Shown here one piece after another: positions 1 through 10,629 of a DNA stretch of 64,000 bases. The stretch is from NCBI RefSeq assembly GCF_000814765.1, contig NZ_JWIC01000003.1, positions 7,501 through 71,500 of the forward strand, given 5' to 3'. This stretch comes from Pseudoalteromonas luteoviolacea (GTDB taxonomy: Bacteria; Pseudomonadota; Gammaproteobacteria; Enterobacterales; Alteromonadaceae). The stretch's first letter is position 1. Each line of letters opens with the position of its first letter. The position numbers and the translations under genes are program-made. The notes beneath the pieces were generated by a model. The model worked only from the letters and a program-made list of their open reading frames with translations, was not told the origin of the DNA and ran no database searches.

Positions 1-2244
<2,244 letters not shown>

Positions 2245-2362
2245 TACAACGCCAAAGTGGTTTTAAGCTTGTTAGAAGTTAAGAATATAAAGTAGACGAT
2301 AAGAATTTAATTACGCTTCCAGATTTTAGTAAGGTGTTGATAAACATCTTGCATGACAGAAT

Positions 2363-2480
2363 TTCCTGGTGAACATAGCATTTTGGAACCACCTGATCCC
2401 ATGCCGAACTCAGTAGTGAAACGAAATAGCGCCGATGATAGTGTGGGGTTTCCCATGTGAAAGTAGGACATTGCCAGGGC
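2363..2480 (+). rRNA. rrf: 5S ribosomal RNA
   Basis: About 118 nt matching bacterial 5S, with the invariant core CCATGCCGAACTCAG near 2399-2413 and the terminal helix formed by TTCCTGG at the 5' end and TGCCAGG at the 3' end. It lies at the expected distance after 23S and is followed at once by a strong terminator. Exact ends are estimated by alignment from memory to the E. coli gene. Confidence 0.95.
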
Positions 2481-2490
2481 CCAATTAAAG

Positions 2491-2523
2491 AAAGCCCGAT
2501 TCGAAAGAATCGGGCTTTTTTGC
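2491..2523 (+). terminator. rrn operon terminator
   Basis: A stem AAAGCCCGATTC / GAATCGGGCTTT closes a GAAA tetraloop and is followed by a run of T. This intrinsic terminator ends the rRNA operon ten bases after 5S. A near copy lies at 3945-3975. Confidence 0.95.
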
Positions 2524-2539
2524 GTTTAAGTCCCTCAGC

Positions 2540-3747
2540 TGTAATAGCTCAGACTTGATCTGACAGTTACCCGTTTTTCAATCGGTGACTGTCAGCTTAG
2601 ATTTGAGCTAAATTCTTTTCTGCCCAAATGCGTTTTCCATCTTCCAATGTTTCAAGTGGCGTTCTGCCACAGCACATTTTTCCTTGATGAGTTCGGTCAT
2701 TATTGTAATAAACCATCCATTCGTCCAGATCCTTTTGTAATTCTTCTAGGGAGCTATATAGCTTTTTACGGAATGTAACCTGATAAAACTCATTTAGTAT
2801 TGTTTTATGGAACCGCTCACAGATACCGTTTGTCTGTGGCGACATGGCCTTGGTTTTTGTATGGTCGATATCGTTAATCGCCAAATATAACTGGTAATCA
2901 TGATGCTCGACTTTACCGCAATACTCCGTGCCTCTGTCAGTGAGTATGCGCAGAATTGGCAACTCATGCTGTTCGAAGTAAGGTAGAACCTTATCATTGA
3001 GTATGTCGGCCGCTGTAATTGGTGTTTTGGTGGTATAGAGCTTAGCGAAAGCCACTTTGCTGTACGTATCTACGAATGTTTGCTGATAGATACGTCCAAC
3101 ACCTTTTAGGTTGCCAACGTAAAACGTATCTTGTGAACCTAGATAACCAGGGTGAGCTGTTTCGATTTCGCCACAAGCCTCATCGTCATTTTTCTTCTTT
3201 TCAAGCGCAGCGATTTGGCTGTCTGTTAAGATAATACCTTCGTTAGCAACTTTGTCTTCCAATGCTTTCAGGCGCTTCTTAAAGTTCTCTAAATTATGAC
3301 GTAGCCATATCGACCGAACACCACTGCCTGATACAAATATACCTTACTTTCTTAATTCATTGCTCGTTCTGTGTTGGCCGTGAGCAGGGTAATCAACAGC
3401 ATATTTTATAACAGCTTGTTCAGTTGCCTCATCGACTCTGTTTTTAATGTTTGGAGACTTACGACTTTTATCAACTAACGCATCGAGCCCGCCATCTTCG
3501 ACCAGCTCTTGATATCGATAAAATGTATCTCTTGAAACGCCCATAACTTTACAGGCTTTAGAAACATTACCTAATTCTTCAGCAAGATTAAGCAAACCAG
3601 TTTTGTGTTTAATGATTGGGTTGTTAGTATGTAACATGAGAGTTACCACCTTTAAGTTGTTTTGATTAAAAGATTCGACACCTTTATCAAAACGGGTAAC
3701 TCTCAATTTTTCAAATCGAAATGTCAGATCAAATCGAGACTAATTCA
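2540..3747 (-). mobile_element. IS481-family-like insertion sequence, probably inactive
   Basis: A 1208-bp element bounded by imperfect 26-bp terminal inverted repeats (2540-2565 and 3722-3747; 19 of 26 positions match, the inner TTGATCTGACA perfectly). It holds one minus-strand transposase gene broken by an in-frame stop. The boundary is supported independently: sequence on the left (TTTAAGTCCCTC) and right (CTTATTTCACC) is continuous in an uninterrupted copy near 3979-4018. A clear target-site duplication was not found; CAG flanks both sides but is too short to trust. Family assignment rests on the HTH plus DDE-integrase layout and the length of about 346 codons. Confidence 0.85.
2597..3637 (-). 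pseudogene. IS481-like transposase interrupted by in-frame TAA
   Basis: Read as one frame from ATG at 3637 (AAAGGTGG eight bases upstream) this gives about 346 codons, the usual IS481 transposase length. The N-terminal part is a helix-turn-helix (SKACKVMGVSRDTFYRYQ). The C-terminal part is an rve/DDE integrase core with DTYSKVAF, DRGTEYCG and the glutamate of TNGICERFH. A TAA at 3344-3346 falls in the same frame, right after ELRK and before GIFVSGSGVRSIW, where the family usually has a glutamine; one C-to-T change from CAA would explain it. No base is gained or lost. Reinitiation at ATG 3262 could yield only a catalytic-domain fragment without the DNA-binding part. Confidence 0.85.
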
Positions 3748-3905
3748 GTTAAAATGGCTTATTTCACCGTTATATGTTTTATTTCATTACGTTATTTCTT
3801 TGTAGATAGTGCTGCGTTGTCTATTCATCCCTGAAGCTGGGTCCCATCGCGCATCCATGCGCTCATCTCAATGAACTGCGAAGCTTCGCTTCGGTCTCAT
3901 TTCGT

Positions 3906-3934
3906 CCATGTGAAAGTAGGACATTGCCAAGTGC
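3906..3934 (+). pseudogene. 5S rRNA 3'-end fragment
   Basis: CCATGTGAAAGTAGGACATTGCCA repeats the last bases of the 5S gene at 2453-2480. The match continues through the terminator to 3990 with few changes (about 85 bp in all). The sequence before 3906 does not resemble the 5' part of 5S, so this is only a tail fragment of a duplicated rrn end, not a functional second 5S gene. Confidence 0.85.
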
Positions 3935-3944
3935 CAAATAAAAG

Positions 3945-3975
3945 AAAGCCCGATTCGAAAGAGTCGGGCTTTTTT
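3945..3975 (+). terminator. Second copy of rrn terminator
   Basis: AAAGCCCGATTC, GAAA loop and GAGTCGGGCTTTTTT repeat the terminator at 2491-2523 with one base change that leaves a G-U pair. It is part of the duplicated 5S tail. Confidence 0.9.
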
Positions 3976-4015
3976 GCGTTTAAGTCCCTCGGCAACGGTT
4001 AAACTAGCTTATTTC

Positions 4016-4195
4016 ACCTTGCGCAAATTGAACGTACTCACTTCGCTCGTTGTCGTTACATTTTGCACGTTAATCACCTTGCACAAAAAGGGCGTACTCA
4101 CTGCGTTCGTTGTCGTTAACCATTTACACTTTTCTTGCGCAAAGAAAACCTATTCTCTTTGTTCGCTGTCGTTACATTCTGCACGTCAATCACCT
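4016..4195 (+). repeat. Three imperfect tandem repeats of about 60 bp
   Basis: Units begin near 4016, 4076 and 4131. Each carries CTTGCRCAAA, then a TACTCACT/TATTCTCT-like segment, then TTCGYTGTCGTTA; the first and third continue with CATTYTGCACGTYAATC. They lie just after the duplicated rrn tail. A 78-codon open frame crosses them, but its residues only follow the repeat and it has no ribosome binding site, so it is not called. Function unknown. Confidence 0.75.
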
Positions 4196-4629
4196 AGCAT
4201 ACCTTCATAGGCAGTAATTAGAGCGATTTACCAACTAAGTCATTTTCCATTGTGAAATAAAATCATAGAGAATTTGATTGAAAAATTTATTAATTAAACT
4301 TGGTGGTTGACTTTCGCACTATTGCTACATGTGTAAAGGTAAAAACTTTCATTTTGAGGTTGTAAATTAATTACTTAAGCATATGAAAACTATGCTTAAA
4401 CTAAATATGTTTACACCTCACGCTCAGTGAATAATTCATTACAACGACTCAAGTTGAATTAAGTTTGTTTAGGAATTGATATTAATGAATAAAACTTTCT
4501 ATTGTAAATAAAACCTTACGGATAACTTGGTTTTTGGTTAACTTTTAGTTAAATAAATTGTTTATTATTTCTACATTTGAGCTACATTTTGTATGGAAAT
4601 TAACCAAATGACATAATAAAGGAACAAGT
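4196..4629. other. A+T-rich intergenic region before the protease gene
   Basis: About 430 bp of A+T-rich sequence holding no convincing gene or RNA. It must include the promoter of the protease at 4630, but several TA-rich -10-like hexamers occur and none can be singled out. The ribosome binding site AAAGGA lies at 4618-4623, six bases before the ATG. Confidence 0.6.
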
Positions 4630-6495
4630 ATGCGTAAATTAAACACACTAACATTTGCGGTCTTGGTAGGTCTATCAGGAAGCTGTTTAGCACAAGCACA
4701 GCTGATGACTGTGGATCAAAGTAATGCAATTGAAGATCAATATATTGTTGTCTTCAAAACGCCAACCGTAATGAATGCTTCGAGCAGTGATGCTATTTCT
4801 AGTTATGCAAAAAGTCAGGCGCGAGCTTTGACCTCCAAGCATAATGTGCAAGTTTCGAAGCATTTCGAAGGTGTTTTAAATGGTGTTGTTGTGAGTGCTT
4901 CGAAGCAGCAAGTACAAGAATTACTAAATAACCCGAGTATTGACTACATTGAGCAAGACCAAATGGTGACGGTTACACCTATGGTTGATGCGAGTGCCGA
5001 CCAAGGCAACGCAATTTGGGGCTTGGATAGAGTCGATCAGAGAGACTTACCGCTAAATAGTAACTATCACTATGATTTTGATGGTAGTGGTGTAACCGCA
5101 TATGTTATCGATACGGGTGTGCGGATTACCCATGCTGAGTTTGGTGGTCGTGCAAGCCATGGTTATGACTTTGTAGATAATGATGCTGACTCTAGTGACT
5201 GTAATGGTCATGGTACGCACGTAGCAGGTACCATTGGTGGTGGTGCATATGGTGTTGCCAAGAATGTAAATGTAGTAGGGGTACGTGTACTAGGTTGTAA
5301 TGGTTCAGGCTCATACTCAGGTGTGATCTCAGGTATTAACTGGGTTAAGAATAATGCCTCTGGTCCCTCTGTGGCGAATATGAGTTTGGGTGGGGGTGTA
5401 TCTCAAGCAGTTGATGACGCGGTAAATGCAGCTGTTGCTTCAGGCGTTACATTTGTAGTTGCTGCGGGTAACGACAACAGCAGTGCATGTAATTACTCTC
5501 CTGCACGAGCAGCTGATGCTGTTACTGTTGGTTCAACAACAAGTTCAGATGCTCGTTCTAGCTTTTCAAACTATGGAAATTGTCTGGATATTTACGCACC
5601 AGGATCGAGCATTAAATCAGCTTGGTATAACTCAGACTCGGCAACAAACACCATCAGTGGTACGTCAATGGCTGCACCTCATGTAGCAGGTGTAGTTGCT
5701 TTGTATCTTGATGAGAATCCCAGTCTAACGCCGAATCAAATTGATACACTATTAAGTTCACGCAGTTCAAAAGATAAAGTGAGTGATGCAAAATCTGGCT
5801 CTCCGAATGAGTTATTGTTCTCACTTGCTGATAGCACGCCTCCACCTCCACCACCAACGATCCCTGAATTAGATGATGGCGTTGCGGTTGGTGCAAGCGG
5901 TGCATCTGGCAGTGAGACACACTATTTATTCAAGGTCCCTGCAGGTAAAGATACATTAACTGTAACACTATCAGGTGGAACAGGTGACGCGGATTTGTAT
6001 GTTCAACAGGGGCAGAAAGCAACTCAGAGCAGTTATACATGTCGCCCTTATAAAAATGGTAACGATGAAGTCTGTACTATCAACAATCCAGCTGCTGGCG
6101 ATTGGTACGTCATGCTGCACGGTTATTCAGCATACTCAGGTGCAAGTCTAGTCGCTGCGACTTCAACGGGCAATGGCGGATGTGGTGCGAATTGTCTTGA
6201 AAATGGAGTGCCTGTAACTGGGCTATCTGGCGCTTCAGGTAGTGAAGTTGCGTACACAATTGACGTACCTGCAAACTCAACACTTAGCGTAGAGATCTCA
6301 GGTGGTACTGGTGATGCAGACCTGTATGTAAGAAAAGGTCAAGCGCCAACAACTTCGACATATGACTGTAGACCATACCGTAACGGTAACGCTGAGACTT
6401 GCACGCTAACTAATAGCGGTGGTGCAGCGACTTATCACATCATGTTACGTGGTTATAATAACTACTCTGGCTTGACGCTAAAAGGTAGCTATTAA
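4630..6495 (+). CDS. Secreted S8 subtilisin-like serine protease with two PPC domains
   Basis: A 621-residue preproenzyme for extracellular proteolysis. Residues 1-22 form a signal peptide ending CLAQA. An I9-type inhibitor propeptide follows (QYIVVFKT to IEQDQMV, about 38-113). The S8 catalytic domain has Asp161 (VIDTGV), His194 (GHGTHVAGT) and Ser346 (GTSMAAPH) and resembles proteinase K/aqualysin-type enzymes. A proline-rich linker (STPPPPPPT) leads to two tandem pre-peptidase C-terminal domains, each with SGASGSE and GTGDADLYV; such domains are usually removed or help secretion and substrate binding. Cysteine pairs in the catalytic and PPC parts suggest disulfides. AAAGGA precedes the ATG, and a terminator follows directly, so it is monocistronic. 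Confidence 0.95.
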   Translation: MRKLNTLTFAVLVGLSGSCLAQAQLMTVDQSNAIEDQYIVVFKTPTVMNASSSDAISSYAKSQARALTSKHNVQVSKHFEGVLNGVVVSASKQQVQELLNNPSIDYIEQDQMVTVTPMVDASADQGNAIWGLDRVDQRDLPLNSNYHYDFDGSGVTAYVIDTGVRITHAEFGGRASHGYDFVDNDADSSDCNGHGTHVAGTIGGGAYGVAKNVNVVGVRVLGCNGSGSYSGVISGINWVKNNASGPSVANMSLGGGVSQAVDDAVNAAVASGVTFVVAAGNDNSSACNYSPARAADAVTVGSTTSSDARSSFSNYGNCLDIYAPGSSIKSAWYNSDSATNTISGTSMAAPHVAGVVALYLDENPSLTPNQIDTLLSSRSSKDKVSDAKSGSPNELLFSLADSTPPPPPPTIPELDDGVAVGASGASGSETHYLFKVPAGKDTLTVTLSGGTGDADLYVQQGQKATQSSYTCRPYKNGNDEVCTINNPAAGDWYVMLHGYSAYSGASLVAATSTGNGGCGANCLENGVPVTGLSGASGSEVAYTIDVPANSTLSVEISGGTGDADLYVRKGQAPTTSTYDCRPYRNGNAETCTLTNSGGAATYHIMLRGYNNYSGLTLKGSY

Positions 6496-6505
6496 GGAAT
6501 AATCA

Positions 6506-6530
6506 AAAGGGAGCTTACGCTCCCTTTTTT
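6506..6530. terminator. Bidirectional terminator between protease and rlmI
   Basis: Stem AAAGGGAGC / GCTCCCTTT with loop TTAC, followed by T on the plus strand and an A run on its left that gives a T run on the minus strand. It lies between two convergent genes. Confidence 0.9.
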
Positions 6531-6533
6531 GTA

Positions 6534-7724
6534 TTAGTAGACTTTACAAATTAGCCCTTTAAGGTAAAACCCTTCTGGGTAAAAGCCTGCAATAGGGTGA
6601 TCTGCAGCTTGGTTCAACCTTTCCATAATCATCAAGTCTTTGCCTGCATCTAGGGCTGCATCAGCCACGACCTTTTGGAACAAGTTTTGGTCCATTAACC
6701 CTGAACAGGAAAATGTTAACAATGTACCACCTGGCTTTAATAGTTGCATGGCTAGCATGTTAATGTCTTTGTAGCCTCTACATGCGCCTGTTAATTGTGC
6801 CTTGCTTTCAGCAAATTTGGGAGGGTCCATCACTATCGTATCAAATTGACGGCCTTCATCTCTGTATTCACGAAGTAATTTGAATACATCTTTTTTGACA
6901 AAATCAACTTTACTTAAATCGAGATTATTGTGCTCAACATTCCGTTTAGCAGTATCTAGAGCTGGCTGAGAGACATCGACATTGATGACTTCATCACATC
7001 CGCCTCTAAGTGCGTATAAGCTGAATGTCCCTGTGTAACAAAAGCAATTTAGTACACTTTTTCCCTGAGAAAAGCGTTCAAGTGCTGCGCGACTATCTCG
7101 CTGATCTAAATAGAATCCTGTTTTATGGCCGCCGATAATATCGACTTCCAGCTTTAGACCGTTTTCTTCAATGAGAACGGGTTCCGTGGGGGCTTCACCA
7201 TGTAAAACCCCGGTGATTTTCTCTAGGCCTTCTTTTTTACGTACGTCTACGTCTGAGCGTTCGTATACATGACAATCAGGAAATAGTTCGCGTAATGCCG
7301 CAACGATCTCGCCTTTGTGTCGCTCTGCACCCGCACTGAGTAACTGACATACTAAATAATTATCGAATTTATCAATAGTAATACCCGGCAAGCCATCAGA
7401 CTCGGCAGCAGAAAGCCTAAAACCGGTTAACCCGCCTTCAGAAATTGCGTACTCACGTACGGCAAATGCACGGGCCAAACGACGTTTGAAAAAAGCTTGA
7501 TTAATTTGCTCAGCCTCATCAAAGCTCCAGATCCTTGCTCTTATCTGAGAGCTTGGGCTGTATGCTGCTGTTGCCAAGTATTGGCCATCATGACTGTAGA
7601 TTTTGACAATATCTCCGAGTCCGGGTTTACCTTTGATTTTTTTAATTGCTTTAGAGAATATCCAAGGGTGTTTTCTTTTAAGAGATTTTTCTCGGCCGGG
7701 TTGTAAATACAGCGCGCAAGACAT
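6534..7724 (-). CDS. rlmI: 23S rRNA (cytosine-1962-C5)-methyltransferase RlmI
   Basis: A 396-residue SAM-dependent RNA methyltransferase predicted to make m5C1962 in 23S rRNA. An N-terminal PUA domain (about 1-75, with [14 protein letters not shown]) precedes an EEHEE-like middle domain and a Rossmann MTase. SAM-binding sequence is seen in [15 protein letters not shown], the catalytic-site motif in MDPPKFA, and the conserved cysteine of the family in TFSCSGLM. Length matches E. coli RlmI (396). AAGGAA sits five bases before the ATG. It converges on the protease gene and diverges from the HD gene. Confidence 0.93.
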   Translation of the reverse strand: MSCALYLQPGREKSLKRKHPWIFSKAIKKIKGKPGLGDIVKIYSHDGQYLATAAYSPSSQIRARIWSFDEAEQINQAFFKRRLARAFAVREYAISEGGLTGFRLSAAESDGLPGITIDKFDNYLVCQLLSAGAERHKGEIVAALRELFPDCHVYERSDVDVRKKEGLEKITGVLHGEAPTEPVLIEENGLKLEVDIIGGHKTGFYLDQRDSRAALERFSQGKSVLNCFCYTGTFSLYALRGGCDEVINVDVSQPALDTAKRNVEHNNLDLSKVDFVKKDVFKLLREYRDEGRQFDTIVMDPPKFAESKAQLTGACRGYKDINMLAMQLLKPGGTLLTFSCSGLMDQNLFQKVVADAALDAGKDLMIMERLNQAADHPIAGFYPEGFYLKGLICKVY

Positions 7725-7807
7725 ATAAATTCCTTACTAAGTAGAATCCTGTCATTTTAGTGAAGGGGGTTCCAACATACAATGTAAAGCATAAGGTTTA
7801 AGTAAAA

Positions 7808-8452
7808 ATGATGGAAAATATGAAACAGTTTGAAGAAGCATTTAAGGAGTTTATGCTAGATACACCTTTTGCCGATACTGCACACGACCTTTCCCACATA
7901 CAAAGGGTGGTAAAAACGGCTAAGCAATTGGCCGTGGCAGAACATGCAGATTTAGACATTGTTATTCCAGCAGCTTGGTTACATGATTGTGTCGCAGTTG
8001 CCAAAAATCATCCTGATCGTGCACAGGCTTCAAAAATGGCTGCCGATAAAGCGGAAAGGTTTTTGATTGAAATTGGTTATCCTCATGAAAAATTAGAGGG
8101 GATCCATCACGCGATTGTTGCACATAGCTTTAGTGCAAATGTGCCGCCAACGACATTAGAAGCTAAAATTGTGCAAGATGCTGACCGAATGGATGCGTTG
8201 GGGGCGATTGGTGTGAGCCGCTGTATGAAAGTGGGGGGGGCAATCGCGAGACATCTGTATCACACGGATGACCCTTTTTGTTCATCAAGAGAGCCGGATG
8301 ACAAAAATTATACGATAGATCACTTCTTTGTGAAGCTGTTGCACATCGAATCTCAAATGCACACGATGTCCGCTAAGCAAGAAGCAAAGCGACGCACAGA
8401 GTTTATGCGTTTGTTCCTTAAAGAGTTAGGCCGTGAAATCTCGCTTGACTAA
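7808..8452 (+). CDS. HD-domain phosphohydrolase (YedJ/YpgQ-like)
   Basis: A 214-residue soluble protein with the HD metal-binding signature: His30 (HDLSH), His59-Asp60 (WLHD), His100/His106 and Asp124 (QDADRMDALGAIGVSR). The last motif is typical of the YedJ/YpgQ group of HD hydrolases, which are thought to act on nucleotides; the substrate here is not known. Three ATG codons (7808, 7811, 7820) compete for the start; the first is given, though the ribosome binding site is weak. The gene converges on the channel gene, with five bases between the stops. Confidence 0.85.
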   Translation: MMENMKQFEEAFKEFMLDTPFADTAHDLSHIQRVVKTAKQLAVAEHADLDIVIPAAWLHDCVAVAKNHPDRAQASKMAADKAERFLIEIGYPHEKLEGIHHAIVAHSFSANVPPTTLEAKIVQDADRMDALGAIGVSRCMKVGGAIARHLYHTDDPFCSSREPDDKNYTIDHFFVKLLHIESQMHTMSAKQEAKRRTEFMRLFLKELGREISLD

Positions 8453-8457
8453 GTCGG

Positions 8458-9438
8458 TTACCTAGTCATCCTTTTCACAAAGACCACGACAAATAGAGCC
8501 AGAGAGAAGCTGCCGATAAAGGCCTCTATGGTCGCTATGAGGCGCGTTATGCCTACGGGGGTAATGTCGCCATAGCCCAGGGTAGTAAAAGTCACTACAC
8601 TAAAATAGAAGCAATTGAGCATGGACTGCAAGTTCTGTTTTATAGGTGCATCCGCAACAAACTGGATCACATCACCGTTGTAATTTATGCCGAGCATGAA
8701 ATAACATAGTGCGCATAATAAAATCATGCCCAGACTAAAGCGGATGACGTTTTCCGGCTTCTCTCCATAACCACACAACATATCAATAAAGCTTGAGACG
8801 AGTCTTTTTTTCGAGTATTTGGGATACTGCGCATGTCGCATTCGTAACTCGCTGTAAGTGTACTTACCAGCCATCTCGAAAAGCCCTTGCTGTTCAGCGC
8901 CTTTTCTGAGAAGTCGATAGATCTCTTCGCTCTGTAAGTATAGGTCCTGCGCTTCTTCGATATTTTTTTGTTTTGTTGCTTCAATCGCTTGACTCTCTTG
9001 AAGTAGTTTATCTCCCAATACAAGATTATCTATTCTGGTGGCATTGAGCTTTACACCTAAAATATTGGTATTTTCAATTTTACAGCAGTGCAAATTCGCG
9101 TCTCTTAAATCTGCTTTCATTAGCGAGGCATTGCGAATTGTACTGTTAAAAAGGTGAGCGCCATGCAAGTTTGCCCTATAGAAGTTACCATAGGATAAAT
9201 CGTAGCCATTGTGATCGTTAAACTTTACAAGGTTAAGACCTTCTAGGTTTGCTCTTTTGAGTTCGAGTCCTTGCAGTAACCCTCCTTTTTTGGCATAACG
9301 TTCGAGTTTATGTGATAGCTCTAATCCACTTTTGTCGAACTTAGCATCGTGCCAAAAGCAATATCCAGAGCCCATGTCGATTTCTTGGCATTTGTGTCCA
9401 TCGGGAGATATGTACTGACACTTAGGTTTACTAGTCAT
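8458..9438 (-). CDS. Pentapeptide-repeat two-TM potassium channel
   Basis: A 326-residue membrane protein. The N-terminus carries spaced Cys and His (CQYISPDGHKCQEID, GYCFWHD, about 7-30) that could bind a metal. Pentapeptide repeats of the A(D/N)LxX type follow (about 60-130: ANLEGLNL, RANLHGAHL, KADLRDANL), then a helical region. The C-terminal quarter is a two-helix pore: TM1 VIRFSLGMILLCALCYFMLG, filter TLGYGD (the K+ signature) and TM2 IATIEAFIGSFSLALFVVVF. K+ selectivity is inferred from the filter; the gating role of the pentapeptide part is unknown. No partner gene is adjacent in the same direction. Confidence 0.88.
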   Translation of the reverse strand: MTSKPKCQYISPDGHKCQEIDMGSGYCFWHDAKFDKSGLELSHKLERYAKKGGLLQGLELKRANLEGLNLVKFNDHNGYDLSYGNFYRANLHGAHLFNSTIRNASLMKADLRDANLHCCKIENTNILGVKLNATRIDNLVLGDKLLQESQAIEATKQKNIEEAQDLYLQSEEIYRLLRKGAEQQGLFEMAGKYTYSELRMRHAQYPKYSKKRLVSSFIDMLCGYGEKPENVIRFSLGMILLCALCYFMLGINYNGDVIQFVADAPIKQNLQSMLNCFYFSVVTFTTLGYGDITPVGITRLIATIEAFIGSFSLALFVVVFVKRMTR

Positions 9439-9516
9439 GGCAGCCTATTTTTTCCGTAATAAGTATAAAGATTAGCAGCAATTTAGATTGATAGATGAAA
9501 AAGCAATAAATTTACT

Positions 9517-10182
9517 ATGAATTTCAATTACCAACTCAAATTGAGTCGCCGTAGAAAAACGGTTGCGATCAGTGTTAAACCACAAGGGATCGTTGTCCAT
9601 GCTCCTTATGGTATTTGCGAGAAATGGCTAAACGGCTGGTTGTTGAGCAAGCAAGCGTGGGTTGAACAAAAGCAACAGCTTGTGGCTGAGAAGCAAGCAC
9701 ACACGGGAGAGCAGCAGCTAGAATGGGTCAACATCTATGGAAAACCGTACGCACTCAATTTTGGTGCAACAATGAGTTTTATCGACCATCAAAATAACTG
9801 CATACACCTAAAATCGCTTTTAACGGCACAGAGAAATAAGCAGGTAAGTGAAATTAATGAGTTATTGACGAGTGAGTTAATCGGTTATTTAGAAGAGCGA
9901 TTGCCTTACTTTGAAGCGCTCATGGGCTCAAAATATAAAATATTAAAAGTGCGGTTTTATAAAAGGCGATGGGGAAGTTTGTCTAGTAAAGGGGTATTAG
10001 CATTCAACTGTGCGTTAACCTGTGCGCCGAAATGGGTGATTGACTATGTGATTGTGCATGAGTTAGCACATTATTACGTCATGGCTCATAATCAAGCTTT
10101 TTGGGATATTGTACGTCGTTACTACCCGGAGTTTAAAAAGGCGAAAACTTATCTAAAAGAAAAAATCGAAATTATTCAGTAG
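9517..10182 (+). CDS. YgjP-like metallopeptidase (DUF45/M48-type)
   Basis: A 221-residue protein of the YgjP/DUF45 family. Near the C-terminus it has the zinc-binding HExxH motif in VIVHELAHYYVMAHNQAFW, with the third ligand probably in the following helix. The N-terminus (KLSRRRKTVAISVKPQGIVVHAP) is the conserved beta-rich part of the family. No signal peptide or membrane segment, so cytoplasmic. Peptidase activity is inferred; the physiological substrate is unknown. It points towards the oppositely oriented tRNA genes. Confidence 0.85.
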   Translation: MNFNYQLKLSRRRKTVAISVKPQGIVVHAPYGICEKWLNGWLLSKQAWVEQKQQLVAEKQAHTGEQQLEWVNIYGKPYALNFGATMSFIDHQNNCIHLKSLLTAQRNKQVSEINELLTSELIGYLEERLPYFEALMGSKYKILKVRFYKRRWGSLSSKGVLAFNCALTCAPKWVIDYVIVHELAHYYVMAHNQAFWDIVRRYYPEFKKAKTYLKEKIEIIQ

Positions 10183-10219
10183 GTTATGAATTAATAGATG
10201 TTTGAGAATAAAAAGGAAG

Positions 10220-10304
10220 TGGTGGAGGGAGCTGGATTCGAACCAGCGAAGGCTGAGCCGTCAGATTTACAGTCTGATCCCTTTGGCCGCTCGGGAACCC
10301 CTCC
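10220..10304 (-). tRNA. tRNA-Tyr(GTA), third of tandem set
   Basis: 85-nt class II tRNA with long variable arm. On the minus strand it begins GGAGGGGTTCCCGAGCGG, has anticodon loop CTGTAAA (anticodon GTA), T-loop GGTTCGAATCC and an encoded CCA. It is identical to the two copies upstream and is the promoter-distal one. Confidence 0.97.
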
Positions 10305-10328
10305 ATAACAGATTTTACAAGTACAAAG

Positions 10329-10413
10329 TGGTGGAGGGAGCTGGATTCGAACCAGCGAAGGCTGAGCCGTCAGATTTACAGTCTGATCCCTTTGGCCGCT
10401 CGGGAACCCCTCC
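10329..10413 (-). tRNA. tRNA-Tyr(GTA), second of tandem set
   Basis: Identical 85-nt sequence to its neighbours, with GTA anticodon, long variable arm and encoded CCA. It is separated by 24 nt from the distal copy and 19 nt from the proximal copy, which indicates one transcript. Confidence 0.97.
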
Positions 10414-10432
10414 AATTGTACTTTGTCGTTGA

Positions 10433-10517
10433 TGGTGGAGGGAGCTGGATTCGAACCAGCGAAGGCTGAGCCGTCAGATTTACAGTCTGATCCCTTTGGC
10501 CGCTCGGGAACCCCTCC
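10433..10517 (-). tRNA. tRNA-Tyr(GTA), first of tandem set
   Basis: Promoter-proximal of three identical tRNA-Tyr genes, with GTA anticodon and encoded CCA. A promoter with a G+C-rich discriminator lies just upstream at 10533-10560. Confidence 0.97.
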
Positions 10518-10532
10518 TCAACAACGGCGCTG

Positions 10533-10560
10533 ATAATAACAAAGTTTTTGACGAAGTAAA
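10533..10560 (-). promoter_or_regulatory. Predicted sigma70 promoter of the tRNA-Tyr cluster
   Basis: On the minus strand TTTACT (-35) and TATTAT (-10) are 16 bp apart, followed by the G+C-rich CAGCGCC. A G+C-rich discriminator is typical of stable-RNA promoters under stringent control. It ends about 16 bp before the first tRNA. Confidence 0.65.
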
Positions 10561-10629
10561 GAAATGTCCTAAAGTTTTTTCAAAAAATGCCGATAAATTT
10601 TCAGATTTAGAATTTTTTGGCGAAAATCC

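Noticed and set aside
3974..4210. 78-codon plus-strand frame
   Set aside because: It begins inside the duplicated terminator and follows the three DNA repeats; no ribosome binding site.
10191..10432. Open frames of about 75 codons on both strands
   Set aside because: They are translations of the tandem tRNA-Tyr genes, a well-known artefact.
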